Under the pieces are notes generated by a model, which worked only from the letters and a program-made list of their open reading frames with translations, was not told the origin of the DNA and did no database searches. This document shows positions 6,209 through 13,393 of a DNA stretch of 15,436 nt, one piece after another. This DNA is from Sterolibacterium sp964521075. GTDB lineage: Bacteria; Pseudomonadota; Gammaproteobacteria; Burkholderiales; Rhodocyclaceae. Each line of letters opens with the position of its first letter. Within the stretch, counting starts at the first letter, position 1. The position numbers and the translations under genes were made by a program. The stretch covers positions 1-15,436 of the forward strand of contig CAZFPI010000065.1 in NCBI GenBank assembly GCA_964521075.1. Direction: 5' to 3'.

Positions 6209-7104
6209 ATGCCTTCTTCTATTTCTGCCACCGGGCGAAGTGCTGTCCGGGCGAGTGCTTCTGCTGCCAGCAAGCCAGCCAATGCGCCAGTTTCAACCCG
6301 TGCTGCTGCTCTGGCGGAGCGGGCGGCGTTTACTGATGGCCAGATTCTTGATGCTGCCGAGCTGTTGTTCGCGCGGCATGGCCTGCGTGGCACACGGGTT
6401 CGCGAAATCGCGGTGGCGGCCGGGGTGAATGAGGCAACGCTCTACAACTATTACAAGAACAAGGAAGCCTTGTATGAGGCGGTGCTGGAACGTGGTATCC
6501 AGCCCATTGTCGATATCGTCCGGCAAACTTCGGCAGGGGATAACTCGCCGGAGAACATCCGTCATGCGGCCCGCCTGGTCATCGGCCAGCTTCAGCGTCG
6601 CCCTCATGTCAGCCAGCTGCTTTATCTGGAGGCGATTGCCGACGGGGGGCATTTGCAGCGGCTCGTCACCCGCTGGCTGAAGCCGTTTGCCGAGTTGATC
6701 ACGGATCAGCTGGTCAGGCGCGCGCCCCAGCTCGAACCTCGGGATTATCCGCAGGTCGTCGAGTTGTTCTGGCATCTGTCTTTTGGCCATTTCGCGCTGG
6801 CNNNNNNNNNNNNNNNNNNNNNNNNNNNNNNNNNNNNNNNNNNNNNNNNNNNNNNNNNNNNNNNNNNNNNNNNNNNNNNNNNNNNNNNNNNNNNNNNNNN
6901 NATCCGCAGGTCGTCGAGTTGTTCTGGCATCTGTCTTTTGGCCATTTCGCGCTGGCCCCCCTGCTTCAGCAGACTTTTTCTGTGGATGTATTCGATGAGG
7001 ATCGCGTCGAACGCCAGATCGTTTTCATCGAGAGGTTGCTGGCCAGCCTGTTTGCCGGGCCGGTGTTGTCTTCGCAGGCAAATTTGCAGGCCGATGAAGT
7101 TTGA
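6209..7104 (+). CDS. TetR-family transcriptional regulator (split by an assembly gap)
   Basis: Helix-turn-helix repressor family. Residues 43-90 (DGQILDAAELLFARHGLRGTR, then VREIAVAAGVNEATLYNYYKNKEALYEAVL) form the canonical DNA-binding domain. The C-terminal ligand domain is typical in length but gives no ligand. The N-terminal 40 residues are Ala/Ser-rich and longer than usual. The start is ATG 6209; a TTG in frame at 6194 is possible, and neither has a clear Shine-Dalgarno. The raw sequence is broken by 100 Ns flanked by a 55-base duplication. Removing 6802-6956 joins GCG CTG GC to C CCC CTG in frame (ALAPLLQQ) and gives one 246-residue protein ending at TGA 7102-7104. It precedes the FAD oxidoreductase by 75 bases on the same strand, so it probably controls that gene and itself. 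Confidence 0.9.
6747..6956 (+). repeat. 55-base direct duplication abutting both gap edges
   Basis: Bases 6747-6801 and 6902-6956 are identical (both begin ATCCGCAGGTCG and end TTCGCGCTGGC) and touch the N-run on both sides. An overlap of exactly 55 bases at two contig ends looks like an unmerged k-mer overlap. A genuine tandem duplication would break the TetR reading frame, while collapsing the copies restores it. Confidence 0.9.
6802..6901. other. Run of 100 Ns (scaffold gap)
   Basis: Exactly 100 undetermined bases, a conventional scaffolding placeholder rather than a measured length. It falls inside the TetR gene. The same 55 bases end at its left edge and begin at its right edge, so the true gap length is probably negative (an overlap). 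Confidence 0.97.
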
Positions 7105-7166
7105 TGGTTTTGAATCACCGTTGCGCTGTTTGACTCATCCGTAACACCTTTCACCCAAAACGATAA

Positions 7167-7172
7167 AAGGAG
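7167..7172 (+). promoter_or_regulatory. Strong ribosome binding site of the FAD oxidoreductase
   Basis: AAGGAG, within AAAAGGAGA, ends 7 bases before the ATG at 7180. It is the clearest Shine-Dalgarno in the window and supports efficient translation. No convincing separate promoter is seen between 7105 and 7179, so transcription probably reads through from the TetR gene. Confidence 0.85.
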
Positions 7173-7179
7173 ACTTACC

Positions 7180-8661
7180 ATGGCAGACAATACTTTCGAC
7201 GTCATCGTCATCGGCAGTGGCCCCGGCGGCCTGGCCTGCGCCACGCTTTTGCAAAAGCGCGGTGTTCGCACCCTGATACTCGAAAAGAATGAAGTGCTGG
7301 GCGGCAAGATGTACAGCGTCGATGCCGATGGTTATGCCTACGACCTCTTCCCGCATGGCCAGGTGCCCACGCGTGGCAATGCTTTCGAGCAGATTTTTGC
7401 CGAACTGGGCTGCTCCGAAGACTTCAAGCCCGCGCTGGATGTGGATGACCAGCGCGAGATGATTACCCTGGCTTACAAGCGTCCGGGCTGGAAGGAATAC
7501 AAGGTGACCTCGCAAAAGCAGGCTTTGACGGATGCCACCGGCTTTTTCAATTCCTGGGAGGCGACCCCGGAGGAGCAGGAAAAGTCGATGATGCTGATTG
7601 GTGAAATGCTCAGCTTGACCGCAGATGATCTGGCCAGGCTCGATCGTGTGACGATGGACGAATGGCTCTCGGCGCGCGATGTTCCCGCACCGCTGTACAG
7701 CTATCTGGGTTTCCAGGCGAACGCCTCGCTGGCCGAGCCGATCGACCTCGTTTCTGCTTCAGAAATGATCCTCATCATGCAGCAGATGATGCTGCAAGGT
7801 GGCGGCGGGCAGTACAAGGGCGGTTTTGCCATGCTGACGAATGTCATGGTGCGTGAATTCAAGAAGAATGGCGGCACGCTCATCAATAACTGTCGCGTGG
7901 AAAAGGTCATCGTTGAAGATGGTGCGGTGACAGGCGTTAAAACCGCCAAGGGCACGTTTCATGCGCCCGTCGTGGTGTCGAACGCCGGCTTGCAGCCGAC
8001 CGTCGTCAAGCTCGTGGGCGAAGAACACTTCGATAAATCCTATGTGAATTACGTCAAGAGCCTGGTCCCGGGCTGGGCTTTCACCAGCGTTCGCTATTTC
8101 CTGAACAAGCCGGTCATGAAGACGGGTCTGTATGTCATGTGGTCGGATGATGCCTGGTACAACATGGAACGCTACAAGAAGATGAAGGATGGCGATTTGC
8201 CCGAAGATGTCATCCTGTTCATGGTCAATCACAAGTTTTTCGACGACGAAGCGGCTCCCGAAGGCAAGCAGGTGCTCGTTTCCGGCACGGTTTGCTCGGC
8301 GAACCCGGAAGCGAAGGAAATTCAGGCCTTGTGGGACAAGATGGACGAGCAGATGCAGAAGGTATTCCCGGATATCTGGGAGGCGACCGAGCGCAAGGAA
8401 TACACCGGCCCGAAGGAAATTTCTGACCTCACGCGTGACAGCGTCGTCAAGGGCAGCGGCGGCGAATGTGTCGGTCTGGCGCAGATCGTCGGCCAGTGCG
8501 GTATCGACAAGCCGAAATCAGAGTTGCCGGTTCGCGGGTTGTATGTCGTTGGCGCGGATGCGGGTGCGGCGGGGATGGGTACACACCAGTCCGGCTTGTC
8601 GGGGATGTATGCCACCAAGCAGATCCAGCGTTATCTGGCTCGCCTGACCAAGGCACTGTAA
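7180..8661 (+). CDS. CrtI/phytoene-desaturase-like FAD-dependent oxidoreductase
   Basis: 493 residues, the normal length for the carotenoid desaturase / retinol saturase / amine oxidase-like flavoprotein superfamily. The N-terminal Rossmann dinucleotide site is intact: VIVIGSGPGGLACA with G12, G14 and G17, and acidic E35 at the end of the second strand (TLILEKNEVLGGK). The C-terminal FAD motif is also present: GLYVVGADAGAAGMGTHQ followed by GLSGMYATKQI. No signal peptide or membrane helix is seen, so it is probably cytoplasmic. No crtB, crtE or other carotenoid gene lies in the window. A role in carotenoid synthesis is therefore not supported, and oxidation or reduction of another isoprenoid or lipid is equally possible. 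The upstream TetR gene and fatty-acid-type operator hint at a lipid-like substrate. It ends in a hairpin terminator facing the convergent receiver gene. Confidence 0.88.
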   Translation: MADNTFDVIVIGSGPGGLACATLLQKRGVRTLILEKNEVLGGKMYSVDADGYAYDLFPHGQVPTRGNAFEQIFAELGCSEDFKPALDVDDQREMITLAYKRPGWKEYKVTSQKQALTDATGFFNSWEATPEEQEKSMMLIGEMLSLTADDLARLDRVTMDEWLSARDVPAPLYSYLGFQANASLAEPIDLVSASEMILIMQQMMLQGGGGQYKGGFAMLTNVMVREFKKNGGTLINNCRVEKVIVEDGAVTGVKTAKGTFHAPVVVSNAGLQPTVVKLVGEEHFDKSYVNYVKSLVPGWAFTSVRYFLNKPVMKTGLYVMWSDDAWYNMERYKKMKDGDLPEDVILFMVNHKFFDDEAAPEGKQVLVSGTVCSANPEAKEIQALWDKMDEQMQKVFPDIWEATERKEYTGPKEISDLTRDSVVKGSGGECVGLAQIVGQCGIDKPKSELPVRGLYVVGADAGAAGMGTHQSGLSGMYATKQIQRYLARLTKAL

Positions 8662-8666
8662 GGCAT

Positions 8667-8705
8667 CAGGGAAACGTCGGGTAATTCAGAACCGGCGTTT
8701 CCCTG
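8667..8705 (+). terminator. Intrinsic terminator after the FAD oxidoreductase
   Basis: CAGGGAAACG (8667-8676) pairs perfectly with CGTTTCCCTG (8696-8705). A T-G wobble and three more pairs (CGG/CCG) can extend the stem to about 14, closing an 11-base loop. It begins six bases after the TAA and is followed by a T-rich but interrupted tail (TCTTCCATTTT). It lies between convergent genes. On the other strand there is no T-run, so it mainly serves the plus-strand gene. Confidence 0.75.
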
Positions 8706-8722
8706 TCTTCCATTTTCCGGCT

Positions 8723-9853
8723 TCAGTTTCGGTGAAGCAGTTTTTGCAAGGTTTCAAAAAGCGGTTTTATCCGGGTTTGTGCGTGTTCATCTTCCGCGCA
8801 GATACTGGTCAATGATTTGATGCCATCGCTGACCAGGTTGTTGATGAAAACTTCCTGGTCACCGCTTAGCCCCAGGTGGCCAAAAGACCGGACGATATTT
8901 TCCTGCATCTGGTACATCGTGTTGGTGGCATCGATACGTGTTTTTTTCTGGCGTTCGCTCATGCTCTGGAGGGCATCGCGGATGAGAGACAGGGTGTCGG
9001 CGATTTCGCTTTTCTGGATTTGCCCGGCCATTGCCATTTCTAGGGATGTCAGACGCAGGTTGGCTGCCTCGACCATGAGAGCCAGGCGTTCCCTGAATTT
9101 TTCACATGTCGATGCGTCTTCAAAAGGCATGTCGTTGATCATGACAGAGATTTTTTCGTGGTTGAATATCGCGCGCTTGCGGAATTCAAAAATCCGTCCC
9201 ATGTCGTGGACATGCCCCATGACGGAAACCTCCAGCGGGCGGTCGATCCCTTCGACGGACAGGGTATGCCGAAACTCTCCCACGCGCACCTGAACTACAC
9301 TCTTCAAGCCCAGGCTGAAGGCGTGCTCGAACACGGCTTCGGCGACTTCGGTGGCCTTGCTGCAGCGGCACAGATCCCTCAATAGCTGGATCAGGATGAC
9401 ATTTTCCCCGATGTTCGAGAGGGCGGTCCCGGCCAGTTTTTCTGCCTCGTGGGTATGGGCCTGCAAGGTGGTACGTTCCTTGACCAGACGCATCGCCACG
9501 GCGACCTTTCGCAATAGTTCATCCGTACTGAAGGGTTTGACGACGAAATCATCGCCGCCTGCTTCGTAGCCGATGACGCGGTCTTCTTCGGTGTCGTGGC
9601 CGGAAATGAAGGTGACGGGTATCCCGCGTGTGGCGTCGTTTTCGCGCAGATGCCGGCAAAGGCTGTAGCCGTCCATACCCGGCAGGGATACATCCAGCAG
9701 GAACATGTCCGGGGTGCGCGTGCCCAGCCGCTCCAGGCAGTCTTCTGCTGATCCGAAAATTTCCACGGTGTATTGCTTTTCCAGCACGGCCTTGAGCAGG
9801 GCGTTCATGACAGGGTCGTCATCGACTGCAAAAATCCGGAAAGTTTCATTCAT
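8723..9853 (-). CDS. Response regulator: receiver domain plus GAF-like/coiled C-terminal region
   Basis: 376 residues. Residues 1-125 are a complete receiver domain: acidic pocket D11-D13, phospho-acceptor D54 in LLDVSLPGMDGYS, S84 in FISGHD, and K106 in VVKPF. A helical linker (about 125-150) leads to a region (about 150-275) whose start, ILIQLLRDLCRCSKATEVAE, looks GAF-like, and then a helical tail to 376. There is no helix-turn-helix, GGDEF, EAL, HD-GYP or kinase signature, so the output is not transcription by a known domain. It starts 12 bases after the upstream hybrid kinase stop. GAGG within that stop region can serve as its ribosome site, so the two are probably translationally coupled and the kinase is its likely phosphodonor. 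The C-terminal function is unknown. Confidence 0.88.
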   Translation of the reverse strand: MNETFRIFAVDDDPVMNALLKAVLEKQYTVEIFGSAEDCLERLGTRTPDMFLLDVSLPGMDGYSLCRHLRENDATRGIPVTFISGHDTEEDRVIGYEAGGDDFVVKPFSTDELLRKVAVAMRLVKERTTLQAHTHEAEKLAGTALSNIGENVILIQLLRDLCRCSKATEVAEAVFEHAFSLGLKSVVQVRVGEFRHTLSVEGIDRPLEVSVMGHVHDMGRIFEFRKRAIFNHEKISVMINDMPFEDASTCEKFRERLALMVEAANLRLTSLEMAMAGQIQKSEIADTLSLIRDALQSMSERQKKTRIDATNTMYQMQENIVRSFGHLGLSGDQEVFINNLVSDGIKSLTSICAEDEHAQTRIKPLFETLQKLLHRN

Positions 9854-9865
9854 GGCGGTTTGGCC

Positions 9866-12800
9866 TCATTTTTGAAGGGAGGAAGGGCTGGCTGCAGTCA
9901 TGAAATGCTGCATTTCATCTTCCAGTGGTTGCAGGAATTGCTGCATGTTGTCCAGATTGCTGGCAGAGCCATCGGCCTTGCCAGCCTCGTTCATCGCGGC
10001 GGCGATGTGGTGCACACGGGATGCGCCTACCGTCAGGGCAGAGCCCTTGAGTGTGTGGGATTCGCGCAGGGCCAGCGGCAAGTCTTTTTGCGTTAGCGCG
10101 GAAAACAGACGGTCGCGCGTTGCTGGCCAGTTTTTCAGGAAAATGTTCAATAGTTCGGCCAGCAGGTTTTCGTCACCGGCCAGACGCTCCAGGGCAGCAT
10201 GGCGATCAAAAATCGCGTCATCCTCCGGGGCTGCTGCCTGGGGGGGCGCAGTTTCCGGCAGGCTGCTTGCCGGGGTACCCAGGCAAAGCCGCAGGACTTC
10301 GACCAGGGCAGTTATGTCGATCGGCTTGCTCAGGTAGGCGTTCATCCCGGCGGACAGACAGGCGTCACGGGTTTTCGGCATGGCGTCGGCCGTGAGCGCG
10401 ATGATGGGCACGCGGCAGCCTTGCGAGCGGAGTGTTTTTGTCGCTGCATAGCCGTCCATCACGGGCATCTGGCAATCCATCAGGATCAGGTCGTAAGCTG
10501 CGAGCCCGGCTTGCTGCACGGCTTCGATGGCGGCCAGGCCGTCTTCTGCCTTATGCAGATTCGTCAAACCCATCCTGCTGAGCAGACCTTCCAGCACCAT
10601 GAGATTGAAAGGGTGGTCGTCGACCAGCAGTATTCGCAACGGCCTGGCTGACCAGTCAGGCAAGGGGGCGGCTGTTTCGGCGGCCAGGGAGGCAGGGGGT
10701 GAGGATGTCGCCGGGATGTCGAAGCCCAGTTCGAAGCTGAAAGTCGAGCCTTGGCCGGGCAGACTGTCGACGTGGATTTCTCCGCCCATCAGTCCGATCA
10801 GTTGCTTGCTGATGACCAGCCCCAGGCCAGAACCGCCGAAACGCCGGGTCGTCGAGGCATCGGCCTGGGTGAACGGGCGAAACAGTCGCGAGATCTGTTC
10901 TGCTGTGATGCCGATGCCGGTGTCGATGACTTCGAATCGCAGGTGGCTGGAGGTTTTGTTTTGCGATATCCGTGAAAGACGCAGGCTGACTTTGCCGCGT
11001 TCGGTAAATTTGATGGCATTGCCTGTCAGGTTGATGAGTACCTGGCGCAAACGGCCAGGGTCGCCGCGAAGCGAGGCGGGCAGGTCTGATGGCGTGTCGA
11101 GGTGAAAGGTGAGTCCTTTTTGCTCTGCCCGGAATTTCATCTGGCGGCTTACCTGGTCGATCAGGGCAGGGAAATCAAAATTGATGTTTTCGATTTCCAT
11201 GCGACCGGCTTCGATCTTGGAAAAGTCGAGAATTTCGTTGAGCAGGCTCAGCAAGGATTCGGCACTCGCCCGCAGTGTCGATAGCCAGGTTTTCTGGCGA
11301 TCATCCAGAGGGGTGTCGGCGAGTAGCGAGCCCAGGCCGATGATGCTGTTCATCGGGGTGCGAATTTCGTGGCTCATGACAGCAAGGAATTCGCTTTTTG
11401 CCCGGTTGGCGGCTTCGGCAGATTCCTTGGCGTTGAGTAACTCTTCGCGGATGCGTTTTCGTTCGGTAATGTCGAAGATCGACATGATGACAACTTTCTG
11501 GCCGCGCATCTCGAACGGAACGAGATGGAGTTCCACCGGGAAGCGTTCGCCGTCGCTGCGCCGTGCGATCAACCCCTGGGCTTCGGTGGCGTCCAGAGGT
11601 TCGGGGTGCTGCATGTAATCAGCGTAGCCCTGAGCATATTCCTTTCTCAGTTCTTCGGGCAGCAGGTCGGTCATGGGTCTGCCGATCATGTCTTCACGTT
11701 CGTAGCCATAGGTTTGCGCTGCTGCGACGTTGGTATCGATGATGTGCCAGTGCCTGTCGATGATCAGCATGGCCATCGGGTAGGCCATCATCAGGCGGCT
11801 GAGCTGTTCCTGTTCGATCTGGCGGCGCGACATGATGTCGTTGAAGGTGACGTGAAAGACGGGCACACCTTCGTGGTTTATCAGGCCGATAAAGACTTCG
11901 ACTTCCCGGATTTCTCCGTTTTTCATGCGCTGGCGGGTTTCCGTCCGCAGGCGCTGGCGTTGGGGACCGAAGCTGCGGATGCTCGATTCGACCCGTTTGC
12001 GGGGTTCCGCGCTGATGTCGAAAATGGTGATCGCATCCAGCTCTTTTCGGGTGTACCCCCAGTAGCGCAAGGCGGCCGGGTTGGCGTCGATGAAGCGGCC
12101 GTCCTCGCAGCGAACCAGGTAGGACATGGAGACGTTGTCCTCGAACATCAGGCGGTATCGCCGCTCGCTGGCTTCCAGTTTTTGGGTCATTTCCCGGGCA
12201 ACGCGCAAGGCAAGCTGGCGAAAATGCAGCAGCAGCCATCCAATGAAATACAGCAGCAGGCTGGCCGCCGAGCCGATGATGGCAATCGTGTTTGCGGCGG
12301 AGTGCTCCAGCTGGGCTTCCAGCGCGGGCTTTGAGGATAGGGTCATCATCCAGGACTGGTCGGCAAATACCAGGGGGATGTTTTTGCTGAGCAGCGGTGC
12401 GTCCGGTCTTGGGGGATTCGTGTTGCCGGTTTGCGTGAAGGTGATTTTTTTGTCCAGAGTCCCTGCGTTGAAAATTTCGACGTTCAGATCCGTGTCGTAA
12501 GGCGCGAGGATGCTTTTCATCATCGTCTGCATGTCGAGCACCAGCGTCAGCCAGCCATCAAAAATGGCAACCCGGCCTGCCGCTGAGCCTCGGGTGGCAT
12601 CGCCGCGATAGACGGGGATGTGGATCAGGAAAAGGTTGAGTCCATCAGAGGGCCGGGGGGCGACAGCCAGCCAGGGCTGCGCCGTGGCGCGGGCTTCGTT
12701 GGCCGCCCGCGCGGTCAGCCCGGCGTAGATGGCGGTGATGTCGGCAGGCGTGGGGGCCGCACCCGAGATCGTGACGGAAAACCTGGGTTGCAGGCCACTT

Positions 12801-13222
12801 CCCTCTGTCTGGCGGGCAGCGGCTGGAGTGTAGAGAACCAGCTGCAGGCCGGCGACGGAGGCGCGCAGGTTGCTGGCGTCAATATAGCGTTGGAATTCGG
12901 TGGCGTCGGGATGGGGATGCGTGGCGAAGAAGCCCTGGAACCCCCGCATGACTTGTTCGTGCACGCGCCAGCGACGGTCGATGGCCGTCAGTGTTTCCCG
13001 TGTGCGATGGTCGAAGTTGTCCTGGAGTTTTTGTGTGCTGCGGTTGTGTTCGTAGTGCCACAGCAGGGTGGTCATGAGCAGGCCGAGGCAGAGCAGCAGC
13101 CAGGGCATCCCGCGCAAAAGCGTCATTTCACGCGCGTCGGGCAGCCTCGTCGTGTCGTGGGTGACAAACCGCCCGGGCAGGCTGCGAAGGCGCGTCAGGA
13201 ATGGGATGGTCGGGAGGGACAT
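9866..13222 (-). CDS. Hybrid sensor histidine kinase (CHASE-PAS-PAS-HisKA-HATPase-REC-HPt)
   Basis: 1118-residue inner-membrane phosphorelay kinase. Parts in order: membrane helix about 36-55; a periplasmic region about 60-305 resembling a CHASE domain (MRGFQGFFATHPHPDATEFQ, FDGWLTLVLD); second helix about 312-333; PAS about 350-465; PAS about 470-590; HisKA with H618 in AVMSHEIRTP; HATPase with N-box LINLTGNAIKF, G1 DTGIGI and G2 GGSGLGL; receiver with D916 in LILMDCQMPVMDGY and K966 in LSKPID; HPt with H1056 in ESHTLKGSA. All phosphorelay residues (His-Asp-His) are present. The start at 13222 has no clear Shine-Dalgarno; M33 (13126), just before the first helix, is an alternative. CHASE domains bind small molecules outside the cell, but the ligand is unknown. 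It is followed directly by the receiver gene and preceded by a paralogous kinase. Confidence 0.94.
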   Translation of the reverse strand: MSLPTIPFLTRLRSLPGRFVTHDTTRLPDAREMTLLRGMPWLLLCLGLLMTTLLWHYEHNRSTQKLQDNFDHRTRETLTAIDRRWRVHEQVMRGFQGFFATHPHPDATEFQRYIDASNLRASVAGLQLVLYTPAAARQTEGSGLQPRFSVTISGAAPTPADITAIYAGLTARAANEARATAQPWLAVAPRPSDGLNLFLIHIPVYRGDATRGSAAGRVAIFDGWLTLVLDMQTMMKSILAPYDTDLNVEIFNAGTLDKKITFTQTGNTNPPRPDAPLLSKNIPLVFADQSWMMTLSSKPALEAQLEHSAANTIAIIGSAASLLLYFIGWLLLHFRQLALRVAREMTQKLEASERRYRLMFEDNVSMSYLVRCEDGRFIDANPAALRYWGYTRKELDAITIFDISAEPRKRVESSIRSFGPQRQRLRTETRQRMKNGEIREVEVFIGLINHEGVPVFHVTFNDIMSRRQIEQEQLSRLMMAYPMAMLIIDRHWHIIDTNVAAAQTYGYEREDMIGRPMTDLLPEELRKEYAQGYADYMQHPEPLDATEAQGLIARRSDGERFPVELHLVPFEMRGQKVVIMSIFDITERKRIREELLNAKESAEAANRAKSEFLAVMSHEIRTPMNSIIGLGSLLADTPLDDRQKTWLSTLRASAESLLSLLNEILDFSKIEAGRMEIENINFDFPALIDQVSRQMKFRAEQKGLTFHLDTPSDLPASLRGDPGRLRQVLINLTGNAIKFTERGKVSLRLSRISQNKTSSHLRFEVIDTGIGITAEQISRLFRPFTQADASTTRRFGGSGLGLVISKQLIGLMGGEIHVDSLPGQGSTFSFELGFDIPATSSPPASLAAETAAPLPDWSARPLRILLVDDHPFNLMVLEGLLSRMGLTNLHKAEDGLAAIEAVQQAGLAAYDLILMDCQMPVMDGYAATKTLRSQGCRVPIIALTADAMPKTRDACLSAGMNAYLSKPIDITALVEVLRLCLGTPASSLPETAPPQAAAPEDDAIFDRHAALERLAGDENLLAELLNIFLKNWPATRDRLFSALTQKDLPLALRESHTLKGSALTVGASRVHHIAAAMNEAGKADGSASNLDNMQQFLQPLEDEMQHFMTAASPSSLQK

Positions 13223-13312
13223 GGCCGGTACATTCTACACAGGACACATCGGTGAAACGACAATGTCACATGACAAAGAAATCGCATTTTGGATTGGCAC
13301 TACATCCCGTAG

Positions 13313-13332
13313 GGGCGAATTATTATTCGCCC
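13313..13332. repeat. REP-like palindrome between the two kinase genes
   Basis: GGGCGAAT (13313-13320) and ATTCGCCC (13325-13332) form a perfect 8-base-pair stem with a TATT loop, preceded by CATCCCGTAGG. The unit looks like the short extragenic palindromes dispersed in many proteobacterial and cyanobacterial genomes. No T-run follows on either strand, so it is not a simple terminator, although it could protect the 3' end of the upstream kinase mRNA. Confidence 0.6.
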
Positions 13333-13360
13333 TGAATCATCATTCTGCTTCTGGCTGATT

Positions 13361-13392
13361 GTGTTCGCGTGTTTGGGTGTTTACGTGTTTAC
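13361..13392 (+). repeat. Four tandem 8-base units beside the kinase stop codon
   Basis: GTGTTCGC, GTGTTTGG, GTGTTTAC and GTGTTTAC follow each other without spacing; the last two are identical. The array ends one base before the stop codon of the upstream hybrid kinase (13396-13394). Slippage is the likely origin, and no function is evident. Confidence 0.6.
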
Positions 13393-13393
13393 G

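Noticed and set aside
6747..6956. Genuine tandem duplication or mobile-element target site around the N-run
   Set aside because: The identical copies abut the Ns exactly, and collapsing them restores the TetR frame, which a real insertion would not predict.
13232..13275. Possible promoter (TAGAAT on the minus strand) and inverted repeat TGTCA-CA-TGACA upstream of the CHASE hybrid kinase
   Set aside because: The -10-like hexamer would leave only about three bases of leader before the ATG at 13222, no -35 is found at proper spacing, and the inverted repeat has five-base arms. It would become plausible only if translation starts at 13126.
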